Source: Salvator merianae | Taxonomy: Eukaryota > Chordata > Lepidosauria > Squamata > Teiidae | NCBI GenBank assembly: GCA_003586115.2 | Contig: QVOM02000042.1 | Coordinates: 71,717,447 to 71,781,446, forward strand | Reading direction: 5' to 3' | DNA: 64,000 bases | In this document: in pieces, positions 1 to 10,600 of the stretch | Layout of the letters: every line of letters starts with the position of its first letter | Numbering within the stretch: position 1 is the first letter of the stretch | Position numbers and translations under genes: made by a program | The notes under the pieces: model-generated | Told to the model about the DNA's origin: nothing | Database searches by the model: none | Seen by the model: only the letters and a program-made list of their open reading frames with translations

Positions 1-1991
1 TATTTCCCCTTTTGCTACATGTTACCATTTGACTAATTCTCCCCACCCTGACGGCATTTCAAAATGTTTTCCTGCTATAGGTTATAAGTTGTCATTTGAC
101 TAATTCACCCACTTTTGAAAGTGTTTTATTGTTGAGGCTTGTTTTTATTGTTTCCATTTGCTCTGTAATACAGTTATTTCCTGTGTGCCTTTTTAAAACT
201 TTAATAAAGAAACTTAGCATTGAAATTAGCCAAGAGTCTCCATCTCCCTCAAACAGCTCTAATCCATTGTTAGTTAAACCAAATCAGTATTCCTTAAAAA
301 TTCTGTATGTTTGTGGGAACTCTGCTAAAAACAAATGTCTAGAACAGTCCCCATAATAAGGTACCTACTAAATATATTTAGCAGTGGAATGGGCAGGCTT
401 GCAGCTCAGATTATATACTTGATTATTTTTCTTCCTACCTGAGCTATCATTGAAAACCACTTAAAGATGATTCAGCAGCCTGCAGCCCTGCAGCTATGGG
501 TTGGCTAAAACAGCAGTATTTCCTTCAGTGCAACAAAAGAACCCTGTGAATTCCTTCTCTGAGAATTAAAGACTTTCCCTAGCCACTTACTTGTTCAAAG
601 TCTGCTAGGAGATAACAGAGGAAGACAATGCCCTCCTCCTTTATCTCTTTACAGAGAATGAACAGTAGGAGTAACCACTGCCAGCTAACCCACTTTCTTG
701 AAGGACACAATTCAGATACCTGGCCAACACCACACTGAATGATGGTTGTTCAAAAAGTCAGGTGTAAGCTGTCACATTGCAAGGTAATTTTCTGGGAGCT
801 CTACAAAAAGATCTGGTGGAAAAGATTGTCAGAATTGTGCCTTAGAATAGAACGCTGCAAAATAAAGTCTGAGGTCTTTTGTTGCTGTCAGAAATTAAAC
901 CTGCACACAGAAAAATAGAACTATATGGCTAAACATTTTAGAATATTCAATGCATCTTGGCATTATCTTGGCTACATCCACATGACTAAAAAGGTTGCCT
1001 GGCAAGTGCCCGGAGGGTGGGGCATCTGAATACCAGTACCCCACTGGGAAATGTTCGTATCACAGAGTGCAAAAAAACAGTTCTGCCAACATCTTAATAG
1101 ACAGCAGCAGCAGTGACCAACTTCTGTGACTATTTCCGGTCTGTTGCTTAATCAGACTGAGCAGAAACTTTAGGGGCTGAAGATTTTGCTGTCCTTGAAA
1201 GCCTGAAAGCCACCTCCCAACCCAGCAGCAGGATCACCAGATTCTACCATGCAAGCCGCCCTTTTTTTAGACCATGAAGATACAGCCTTAGTTATCTTCA
1301 AGAAAAGAATGAGGAATCTCTGGTCCTTTAGACATTGTTGTACTCATTTCATTATTACGAGTCATTCACTGGGAGTGATCAGAGTTGGCAACTGACTTTG
1401 GCTGGAAAGGGGTGACCTCAGAGTTGGAAATTCTACTCTGCACTTAGTGATTGAGGTACAGTGGTCAAACATTACCACTCCAGATGTGACTGCCTCTTGC
1501 CCCAATCACTGAATATGGTGAGACTTCCCAGGTGAGCATCAGAATAATATGTGCCCATTGCATTGCCCCAATGCCAAACCAAAGGCCTTAGCTCTGAGCT
1601 ATGCACTCTGGACCTGGTCCAGCTTCTGATCTCCCTTCTGGTCTCAGGCCAGCATCCCAACCAGGGATTTAGGCTTCTGTGGGTGATCAATGGAAGGCTG
1701 CTTCAGAAAACTCAGCCATCTGGCTGCTGGTCTCCCATTCCCATTACAGCAGTAGCTCTTTGATGCACACTTCATATTCCAATAAGAACTTTGTTTGGAT
1801 GAATCCTATGGAGCCAAAGCTTTACAGCATCTATAAAAGGTACACCAGTATGGTGATTACCATTGCAGACAGAAAGCCAAAGCAGGGAAAAAAAAAATAG
1901 TACCATACATTAGGCCACACAGCAAGAGAACTGAGATTATTAGTAAGTTGAGATTTGAAGACACAAAGAGAGGAAGCCTCCAGGTGCTCAG
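1..1991. other. Unassigned non-coding sequence
   Basis: No gene or repeat family recognised. The motif TTTGACTAATTC with a similar lead-in occurs twice in the first 110 bases (around 29-40 and 92-103), which suggests a short local duplication. The reading frames are short, overlap on both strands and resemble no protein family I know. Around 960-1200 a CpG-poor stretch starts with GGCTACATCCACATG, loosely like the end of the MITE at 22714, but no matching second end was found. Confidence 0.5.
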
Positions 1992-2206
1992 CATATTATT
2001 TATTAGGCCCAATGCTTTTTGAATAAAATCTTCCTCAGGGTACTATAAAATTCAGCACTGTGTGCTCTGTACTCTCCAAATACTCCCTTGCAAAATGAAT
2101 CACTTTGCAAGAGGGTAATTAGAGAGCACACAACACAGTGCTGAATTTTACAAAATCCCCGAGGAAGATTTTATTCAAAACGTATTGGACCTAATAAATA
2201 ACATAT
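1992..2206. repeat. Foldback (inverted-repeat) element, ~215 bp
   Basis: The left arm (1992-2094) and right arm (2105-2206) are reverse complements over about 100 bases with few mismatches, around a loop of about 10 bases. Matching blocks include TTATTTATTAGG, TTTTGAATAAAATCTTCCTC and AAATTCAGCACTGTGT. The structure fits a foldback MITE or two facing copies of a short repeat. No clear target duplication is visible, so the superfamily stays open. A transcript would form a near-perfect hairpin. Confidence 0.85.
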
Positions 2207-3062
2207 TGTACATCTAGAGGTTTTCTCTGCTTGTTTCTGTGTCGGCGTTTCCCCTCTTTTTTTTTTCTTTTTTTCTTTTGCTGTGATAAGAAAAGGAAGC
2301 AAGACTTCCAGGTTCATGGCACATGCCAGCAGTAAGCAGAATGCAAGTCTGGGGTGGGGGGGACTCCCCAGGGATTCAACCAAGGCCCCTGAAGTCACAA
2401 CACCACTTTCAAGTGGTGTCTTCATGAACTGCACACCAAGAATGTAGTGAGTATCTACTACTGCAAACCCAATATTTCTGCCATTCATACTTTCAATGAG
2501 AAATTTCAAATTGGAAATCCAAATTCCCATTTTGAAGATAATAGCTTGATTTGACAATATTGACATCAGATTTTTGTGGTGGTTCTTGATCTGAGCAGAT
2601 GCCAAAAATAAAAACCCATTAGCATTTCAGAGGGCATAAGCAATGCAGTCAACTACCAGCTACCATACCTTCCAACATTTGAAATTCAGAAAAGTGAGGG
2701 AGGAGGAAGATAAGCAAGATAAGAAGACACAGGTTCCTGAAAGGTATTTTGTCAGGGCATCCTTTTTTACTATACCCTTCCAAGCATAGAGCAGAATAAC
2801 CAAGGAGATCCTAATGTATTCCATTAAGAAGAGCTTCCGGAATGAGACACTCAAGGAATGTCCTTTATATTTTACCATACCTGGGATAGTGCTTCAAGGG
2901 AGAGGGAAGTCAGTGCCTTTCAGGGGCTTATGACTCCACACCTGAACCCAAACTGCCAGGAAGTGGGCTGCCCATTGTAATTCCACAGCATGCATTAAAC
3001 TCACTCTCCTCATTTTTAAAACTATGCTAAGGAGCCCTTGGATTCAAATGTATAAAGCTTCC
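2207..3062. other. Unassigned non-coding sequence
   Basis: Nothing coding is recognised. The stretch holds a T/C-rich run near 2253-2280 and a G run near 2353-2362. The 144-codon frame on the minus strand (2171-2605) runs out of the foldback and through the T-rich tract (a lysine run when translated), so I treat it as chance. Confidence 0.5.
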
Positions 3063-3065
3063 TTA

Positions 3066-3490
3066 GGGCCTTTCTGTACCTGCCAGGAGTGTAGAGCAAG
3101 AAGGGGCCTACAGACTTCCCTTCCTCAAGCTGATACAATTTAAGGGAGACCCCCTCCCCCTCCTAGTACACTCCATTTGTACAGGATGGAGTGCAGACTG
3201 GACTAAGGTCTCCAAATTGGCATCTGGGGCTGGTCTACCACTGATCTCTTTTTTGACGTCTACTGGGGACAGTCCAATATACCACAAGGGACCCATTTCA
3301 GTGGCACAATAAAACACACTGCTGAAATGCCCCCCCCCCCCCGGGAACCTCAGAGCATTTGGAAGCACCTCACTTTGGCTCTGAAGAGAGTGTGAGTTCA
3401 GAGCCCTCACAGGGGCTGGGGTGGAACAGGCAGTCTCCACGCAGACATTACTCTAATCCAGGATAACACTGGTAAGTGCAGAAATGACCC
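3066..3490. mobile_element. PIF/Harbinger-like MITE, family A copy 1
   Basis: The ends are imperfect inverted repeats: GGGCCTTTCTGTACCT on the left, and a right end that reads GGGTCATTTCTGCACTTA when reversed. Flanking triplets are TTA (left) and TAA (right), in line with the 3-bp TWA-type targets of PIF/Harbinger elements. Inside are the family A landmarks (a CATTTCAGTGG-like block, a short C run at 3331-3343). No transposase frame exists. GGTAAGT, a consensus 5' splice-donor sequence, lies at 3471-3477 beside the right end. Confidence 0.65.
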
Positions 3491-5330
3491 TAAACAAAAT
3501 CAGGCCACTGGATATTCTAGCTTTTCACAGCCTAAACTGAAAGGCAAGCACAGATTGTGCCAATATCTGCAAGGCCCTTTGGAGTTGTGCCAAAAGAGGG
3601 CACGCAGCATGGTGAACACGTATCACCATATGCCAAAAGAGGTCCAGGATATGATGATTATGTAGGAGTCTGTACATCACCAGTGCCAGTCCCTTTCCCA
3701 CTCTACAAAAGGCAGCATGGGTCTAGTTTATTCCAGCAACTGCCATGTGACTCTGGGCAAACCTACCTGTCCAAACCCATGATGCAGATCTCCCATTTTT
3801 CAGGTCTTCTCCCGTACTTTGTGTCATGGGTACTGACAGAAGCTTCGATTCCCTGGTCTCAAAGTTTGCATGGACTGGAATGTCCATCCCATACAGACAA
3901 CCATCTACCCCATTTCTGATGCAAAACAAGTGCTCCAGCTTAGAGTAGTCTTCTCAGCAAGCATCTTTGCACCTGTACGGATCTTGTCTGTGATTCATAT
4001 AACCGGCCTCACTCCGAAGCAAGTCACCTAGACATTAGATGTCCTCTTTGGGACTGTCCAGAGGAGAATGAAGACTGAGAAATGGGGAAAAGCAACTAAA
4101 CTAGATGCTGCTTCCTGTGAATTGTGCTGTGTGTTCCTCCTTTGTGCCCTTGTAGGAGGAATTTTGGTTACTTTAGTATTTGCATTGCTTTTCTTCAAAG
4201 ATCAGAAAGGAATAGAACCCTTTAAAGATCATGCAGTTTTAAATGCTTTGTAAGGCTGGGGCAAGAAAACCTGAAATCGTATGAACTGAGCAGACAGGCA
4301 GGGCAAGGCAAGGCTTCATGGTTCTTTCCTCAATCTCTCTATAAGTAAGGAAATAATATTAGTTTGGATTGCCTGAAGGATGCAAAAGAGTAGCTTGCTG
4401 GGGCAGAAGGCTGTTTTGAAGAACTGGATCATGTCAAGACAACCAGAGAGACAAACAGTTCATTGCATGGTTTGTTTATACCTGAGAGAAATTGCAAAAT
4501 TGTTGGATGGGAGAACATAACTAAAGTTTTTCAGAGGTTCAGCCACCCAATCCCAAAAGAACAGAGGGCTAAATTTGGACTGTGTTACATCGTTTAAGCA
4601 GATTGGACTTTTGCTGCAACATTTATGGGTGGGCAAATGCACATGAGATAACCCCAAAGAGTATCCAAGTCATAGACATCAGAGTAATCCTGAACAAGTC
4701 TACTTGGAGGTAAGTACAATTGCGCTCAGTGGTGATTAGGAAAATGCTTGAGCATTAAAGAACCCTACAACACAGGCTGGCAAAATAGCCTACTCTGCTT
4801 TGACATGACACTGGATTGAATCCCTGGTGCAGTGAGCTCCCAGCCATTTGATCTGGCATTGTGTTGAAGGATCCCCCACTAGACACCTGATCCTCCAGCA
4901 ACATGTCAGCTCTTTAAAGAAAATCCCACAGTATCTTTAATGCAAATTTTGGAGGCAATATGCTTGGCATAGAGGCTGTCTGTCAGTCTCACCACAACAT
5001 TGGCATTTAGCATGTGAAGGAGCAAATGCAGCTTTCACTTTTAATACTCTTGAAACAATCCCAGTGCTTATTTTTTTGAAAAACAAATGTGTCTGTATTT
5101 GGTGTTGCCTAAATCATATTAAGGCTGGAACTACACCACAGGGGTGTTGTAAATAGCTCTTTCTTAGCAAACTGCAGTATTAATTGGACTATGGAATATA
5201 AATGCCACAAGCTGCCTGCAGTTTCATACACACAATGAAATGTTTTGATGCAATAAAATATAGAACTATATTACAGGGCTGTTTCCTTTCTTTAAATGAT
5301 TACACTTGCAATACTTCTATCTCACCTTTC
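3491..5330. other. Unassigned non-coding sequence
   Basis: No gene or clear repeat recognised. A 61-codon plus-strand frame (4068-4253) would encode a Cys-rich, strongly hydrophobic segment (around residues 19-44) that looks like a membrane helix. It has no recognised homology, no splice context I can support and no neighbouring coding signal, so it is left uncalled. Confidence 0.45.
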
Positions 5331-5334
5331 TTTC

Positions 5335-5425
5335 ATGTAGCTCAAAGAAGCACACACTGCTTTTTGCCCATCTATTTTAACCTCACAACAACCCTGCAAG
5401 GTCATAATAACTGTGTTCTCGGATG
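5335..5425 (-). repeat. MIR/L2-like repeat fragment (family M)
   Basis: Contains TATTTTAACCTCACAACAAC followed by CCTGCAAGG, very close to the block typical of MIR and L2 3' regions and of abundant reptile repeats (reverse orientation). Upstream, CTCACCTTTCTTTCATGTAG resembles the adjoining part of the same reptile repeat. Only a short fragment remains. Confidence 0.5.
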
Positions 5426-5859
5426 TGCTGAAAAACCTCTGAGAACTATGCTATTACTATTTGGCTTTAATAAAACACACACTCCCAGTTGAATAAAATG
5501 CATACTGGTTTACATTATTCTGACATTTAGTTACTGAATGGTCTTTTGATACCTCAGAATAAACTGACTTTTTCTCAAGTCTAATGTAGAATTTTCCTCC
5601 CGCCACTTACTTTGGGATTTCTCATTATTTTAGGATTCATCATTCACAATTACTTTCCAATGAAAAGAACAATGAACACACGTGAGCCTTTGCTGTCAAG
5701 ATGTAATTGAAAACATGAAAAATTCAGACATTTATGACTAACTCACAGGGGACCATTGCCTTCATCCAGCTTTGTTCTCCATGAGAAGCACAATATTGAC
5801 TTATCAGATTTTAGATATTTGACTTTGGGTTTGGGATGCTGCAGTTGATCTCATGACAT

Positions 5860-6045
5860 GTCCACATTTAGGCCGCTCCTTTCCAATCTTGTCTAAGCTC
5901 AGAATCAAAACAGTATTGGGCCTGAGTTATACTTGGATGGGAGACCACTAGAAAATCTGGATTGGGAGAATGAGAAATATCCTAGTAGAAGGCAATAGCA
6001 AATAACATCTATATTGTTGCCAAGAAAACTTCATGATCCTGTCCA
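5860..6045 (+). mobile_element. 5S-rRNA-derived SINE
   Basis: Positions 5886-5955 follow vertebrate 5S rRNA closely. CTTGTCTAAGCTC matches the 5S region TCGTCTGATCTC, and GGGCCTGAGTTATACTTGGA followed by TGGGAGACCAC matches the internal-control C-box region. The downstream tail (AGAAGGCAATAGCAAATAAC, then TTGCCAAGAAAAC) is the kind found on reptile SINEs with a 5S or tRNA head. The copy is diverged and its 3' end is cut off near 6040. A plain 5S pseudogene is the alternative, but the attached tail argues for a SINE. Confidence 0.75.
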
Positions 6046-6480
6046 TGGAGCCAGCTTCCTTTCTAGCCAATTCTGTGCTAAACAAACTAGATAACTAAAA
6101 AGAGGGGGTATTTTCCTCTTCTGATTGGACAGAGACACTCTGAAATTAATTATAAAGCCAAAGAAGGAAAATAAGTCTGGATCCACACGCTGCCTTTTCA
6201 GCGTTTCCAATATGCATCGAGGATGCAGTGTCTGCATGACACTGACTGCTGATAAACATTCAGTGCAGGAAGAGCATGGGGAAATTGTCAGGTATTGAAA
6301 TTGACAGTGGGGAGCAGAAGTGTGCAGACAGCAGTCTCTGCAGTACAAACAGTACTGCAACTGTAGAGCTATTCTGTTAATGCAAACGAGAGAAGGCATT
6401 AAGATTGCAGCATTTCCCTCCTTCCTGTGTGGATCTTGCACAAGTTGTCCTTTCTCTTAATGCCATTTTTAAAAAACTTA
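6046..6480. other. Unassigned non-coding sequence
   Basis: No gene recognised. The minus-strand frame of 136 codons (6031-6441) has no family resemblance and begins within the neighbouring SINE tail. Confidence 0.45.
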
Positions 6481-6484
6481 TACC

Positions 6485-6720
6485 ACTTGTAGTCCTTCCT
6501 TCTTCCAAAGAGCCCAGGTTGTTGACCACCATGCTCCTCATCTCCACTTTATCTTCATACCAGCCTAATCTACCTGTGAGGTAGATAGGACTAAGAGGCA
6601 ATGGCTGACCCAAGGCTCCATAGTGAACTCTTATGGCAGAATAGGGTTTCAAACCCAGAGGGACCCCTAGACAGCACAATCTCCTAGAGAGCTCTCCTGT
6701 GTGTGGACACCACACTCCTC
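6485..6720 (-). repeat. MIR/L2-like repeat (family M)
   Basis: Reads as the reverse orientation of the repeat seen at 47353 and 48500. Landmarks in order are CTACCTGTGAGGTAGATAGG, then TGGCTGACCCAAGG, then GGGTTTCAAACCCAGAG. This order (gaggtag, gaccttgg-type block, gggtttgaaccc-type block) is the MIR/CORE-like pattern shared by many amniote repeats. Confidence 0.6.
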
Positions 6721-7427
6721 AGCAGCAGCTAGAGCTCTCGCTGAGGACTGTGTAGGAGCTGCTCTAGATTCTTGCTTGACACTAGAGTTATTAAGCAGAG
6801 CTTGACCCTTAGAGTGTACAGGTACATTCACTACTCACCTTTGCAATCACTGGCTCTGATTCGGTGATGTCACTGGCTCCACTTCCCCAAGAAGATGCCC
6901 AGCAAGTTGTACAGTCCACCAATGAAAACTAGAATTTCTGATTTTTCATGCATAATAATTATCTGTTGCCTTTCATAATCCTTATTTCTTTGCAGGTGCC
7001 AAAACATGTGGACATTGTTAACTCTGGCAGCAGAGCTAGTGTGGCAGTGCAGGAGTAAGGAAACATAAACTGAATGTTCACTTTTGAACCCTCCGAGTCT
7101 TTCTTTTTACTCTATTGCAGCCCTAATTCTGACCAACATGAATTGGCTACAAATGTCCACAGACCAGAAAGAGGATTACAAGATGTCTCAGTTGCCCACT
7201 CCAGTACTGTCCTCCCTCAATGGCTACAAGTCAGTTAGCAATATAGAAATTAAGCACTTCTGTGTCAGATCAAAGCCTAACTGATCACTCTTTGAAGACA
7301 TCAAAGGCAAACAGGACATGACTGTTCAGCTCTGTGCACTGGTCACTGCAGCTATCACTACTATGGCAACTCTCCAGGGCTGTGTTCACCTAAATCTTAA
7401 TCAAACTTCAGTCCTCTTTCAGAGACA
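6721..7427. other. Unassigned non-coding sequence
   Basis: No recognisable gene, repeat family or regulatory signal. Confidence 0.45.
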
Positions 7428-7998
7428 GAGGCCTATTCACACTTGATGTTAGTAAGCACCTAGCATGCTTGCTAGCCAAACACGTTTGCACCACAAGACG
7501 GCCGAAGCAACCAGAAGCGGTATTCAGCTGCTCCCTATTGCTACTACTGGTGGTGCAGTAAATTGTAATCTGGAACCCTACCTGTAGCTCATAGTGAGCT
7601 TCAGGTAAGAGAACATTCACACTTACCTGTGGAGTGGCAGCCATCTTGCATGCGAACTGCTCATCGCACATGCACAAGCTGCTCATCGTGAATGCCTGAT
7701 CTGTTCATTGCGCATGTATGATCGGGCAATTAGGTCTGATCAGGCCTGCACAATGCCAGATCACACCGCATGATGTTGCAATGTCCAATCTGGCAGCGAA
7801 ATGCCTGATCCTGCTGCATGAAGCCTGATCAGGCCCACGCCCAATCCTCACCATAGCAGCAGCCAGGAAGCGAATGCTGGTAGCTAGCGTCAGATCCAGT
7901 TTTCGGCTGCACAGTGTAGACACTATCCACTCAGCGTGGTAAAGTCATTATGTTAGAACAAACTAAGCCTGCCCTAGCATAGTAAGCCAGAGAACATA
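7428..7998 (+). mobile_element. Family C MITE copy 1 (~570 bp)
   Basis: Aligns along its length with 44988-45636 and, more loosely, 29762-30443. The left end is GGCCTATTCACACTTG; the right end is degraded (GTAAGCCAGAGAAC where copy 3 has GTAAGTGCAAAAATGGCCC). Shared landmarks are CTTGCTAG, CCAGAAG(T/C)GG and AGCTCATAGTGAGC. A stem-loop lies at 7579-7607 (13-bp arms, loop TAG). A second TATTCACACTT-like motif just after it (near 7614) suggests two fused modules. The 3' half is CpG-richer than its surroundings and repeats CCTGATC/GATCAGGC-type words. No coding capacity. Confidence 0.75.
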
Positions 7999-10190
7999 TA
8001 GGCAAAGTGACAAGCTATTTTCTTTCAACATTTTCTAACTCAGAAAATCCACTTTAGATCAAATGACAAGGAAAGAAAAAGACTAGTCTCTTTGCTGATA
8101 TATTCTCTCACTCTGGAGATGGACTGATTCTGGATTAAAACTTAGTATGAATAAAACCCATGTATCCACATGGAAATGCTTCCCAGCATTGCAAGGAATA
8201 GCAAAGGATTGGAATGTGAACTATCGGCATGCAAAGCATGTGCTCACCCATTGAGATTTGGCCCTTCCTTGGATCCTCATCTCTGTGGTTTCTTAATTGG
8301 AAGAGTCAGTCAAGTTCCACTGGCTGATATCTTACCCACCATGACTAATTATTCCTACAATCTGCAGCTTCCCAGGGTTTAAGTGTGCCTTCCATGGTTT
8401 ACCAAGGCTCAGCAACACCTCTTGTGAACTAAATGTGCATCCTAACAGTCCCTAGAATTCTTCTTCAGTGCAGTGCTTGGTAGGTGACACAAGGTGCTTC
8501 CAGATGGCAAGAGAAAAGCCAGATAAAAAGGAGAAGTAGGCTTTGTCCATAATCATGGCCTGTCAGGCATGTGCAGGACATCCTGGGCATGTTTTTGATT
8601 TACCAGCTATCTCATGAAGTCCTTTTCTTTTGGTTTTTATTTTCTTCTTGCAGGGTAAGCTCATGGAAGTCTCCTGTAATGCTAATCCAGGACTTCACCA
8701 GACAGCTTGTAAGTCAAAAACATGCTGGCTAGTAAACATAGTTTTGCCTATTCTGTGCGAATTTTATTGCTGAAGTCAGCAACCAATGGACCACGACAGC
8801 CCCAACATAGCTTGGCAATCCAGTTATGATGCCAGCAAAATGCCTGCGTTTCTGTCATTTCCATATTTCCTCAAGTATCTTTCTAATCAAAACAAGTATG
8901 ACACCCCACTGTATATCAGTTATCAGTGGGGTTAAATATGTCCATGTACATCATTGCTTCCAGTAAATTATTCTTGGCTTTTAAATGCAGGTATCAAATA
9001 ATCTCTGAATGTTTGTTCTTCTCTGTGTATCTTGGGGAAAATAGTTTGTCACCAAACGTCACTAAGAATATTCAGCAGTAAATGCATTTTAGTCGCATTT
9101 CACATTTTGAGGGCTTCTTCACCATTTGTGACACAAGCTCCATGCAGCTGCCTCAGAAGCCTCCCCAGTGCCCATTGCCTGTCAGCATTTCCTCAGGGCA
9201 GATTGCTGGAAGAATATGAGATGTCATCATCACATTGCATACAGTTTCCGGGAGCCCAGCTGGGCCCGCAGGGTGGGAACAGAAACTGTATGGCTGAGAG
9301 GCATTTGTGCAATACTTTCCCTTATCACCAAACTAGCAACATGCGGCACTGTCACGCAATATCACAGCATAGGCTATGAAATGACAGGAAAAGGTTTGTT
9401 CTGTCTCAAGGTCCATCTTTTCAAGAGGGCAATCCATTAGGGGCCACACGGCAACAGCAGGGATGAGACCAGTGAAACATGTAGATAAATATTCTTTTTT
9501 TTTTCTTTGTTCATAGATGTAAACACCTATGTTATTATGTCTTCTCCTCTTGTCTCCTCTCTGCCATTTTCTCATCCACTTCACACAATGGGCAGTCTGT
9601 GGGTGGCAGATTACTCAAATTTCAGTAAAGTAATATTTATCCCCATTTCATGGATAAAGTGAGAAAGCCTGGCTTTTGGCAAGAATCCAGAAGGAAAGGG
9701 AGGACTTTTTTGAACCATTTGGCTGACTGCTGATATTGGTTTTTATTATTGCATCTGTGCATGTTTTCTGTCTCAGCCTGCATGGTGTCTTGTTTTTTTG
9801 TTGTTGTTGTTTTGCCAGGGGTCCATTACATCCTAACTTTCTATTAACTTTCTATTACATTCCTTTTGCTTTCTCTCTCTCTCTCTCCTTTCCTACTGCT
9901 CCTGGGCTCTCCAAAAGACATAAATGTAGATCATCGAATTAAGCAATGTGTTCTTTCTGTATCCCCACCCTAACTATCCTCAACTGATAAGTGTAAAATA
10001 TATGTAGTGCAGTGAGGCTTCTGTGCAACCATTTTAGGGATTGTGCTGTGTGCTGCTACACTACAAGAGAAAATAAGCATGCATTAGCAACATCTGCCAT
10101 TGGAAATATTACAGTTATGTAACTAGTGTATTAGTCTGTTTTTACACTCCCAAACACCAATCTTCCTTTTCAAACTCCTTCCTGTAGCAG
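7999..10190. other. Unassigned non-coding sequence
   Basis: No gene or clear repeat. The overlapping frames near 9032-9440 show no domain or motif that I recognise. A T run lies at 9495-9508 and a (TC)n run at 9872-9889. Confidence 0.45.
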
Positions 10191-10199
10191 TCTCAGCCC

Positions 10200-10600
10200 A
10201 GAGGTGAAAAATAAGCATTTGAGAGATGGGAACAAAGGATTCACCCCAAAGGAAGCAAGTATGTTGTTTGCATGCCACCCCACCCTTGAAAACAGCAAAG
10301 CTGGGGAACAAAACTTCCCTAGTTTTGAAGTTTCTGACAGGGACCAGTTAGCGAAGCACAGAAAATGGCACTGGAGGTCAGCCATTTTCTGTGCTTTACT
10401 TAATATCCCCAGGCAGATGGCATGGCAAATATATTTCAAGTACTGCTGCTGTCCATTCATTGTTCTTCACACTGCATAAAGGATGGCTTTGAAGGCAGTT
10501 ACTGCCCCTCTGTGCCAGAATGCAGGCTTGATGGGAGCAGGGACATATGGCTAGCACACCATTCAGGCTTTTCCACAGTACCATGCACTATGATAGGCTA
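10200..10600. mobile_element. Probable MITE with a 16-bp perfect palindrome
   Basis: AAGCACAGAAAATGGC (10354-10369) and GCCATTTTCTGTGCTT (10381-10396) are exact reverse complements 11 bases apart. Flanking blocks (CCACCC, AACAGCAAAGC, GGGGAACAAAACTTCC) recur in diverged form at 24780-24840. The GCCATTTT(C/T)TGTGCT core also occurs near 57470 and in diverged form in family D. The outer ends were not defined, so the limits are approximate. Confidence 0.45.

Noticed and set aside
4068..4253. Small frame with a membrane-helix-like segment
   Set aside because: Only 61 codons, no known family, no neighbouring coding signal; hydrophobic runs arise often in T-rich DNA.
5886..5955. Functional 5S rRNA gene
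   Set aside because: Too diverged, incomplete 5' part, and joined to a SINE tail.
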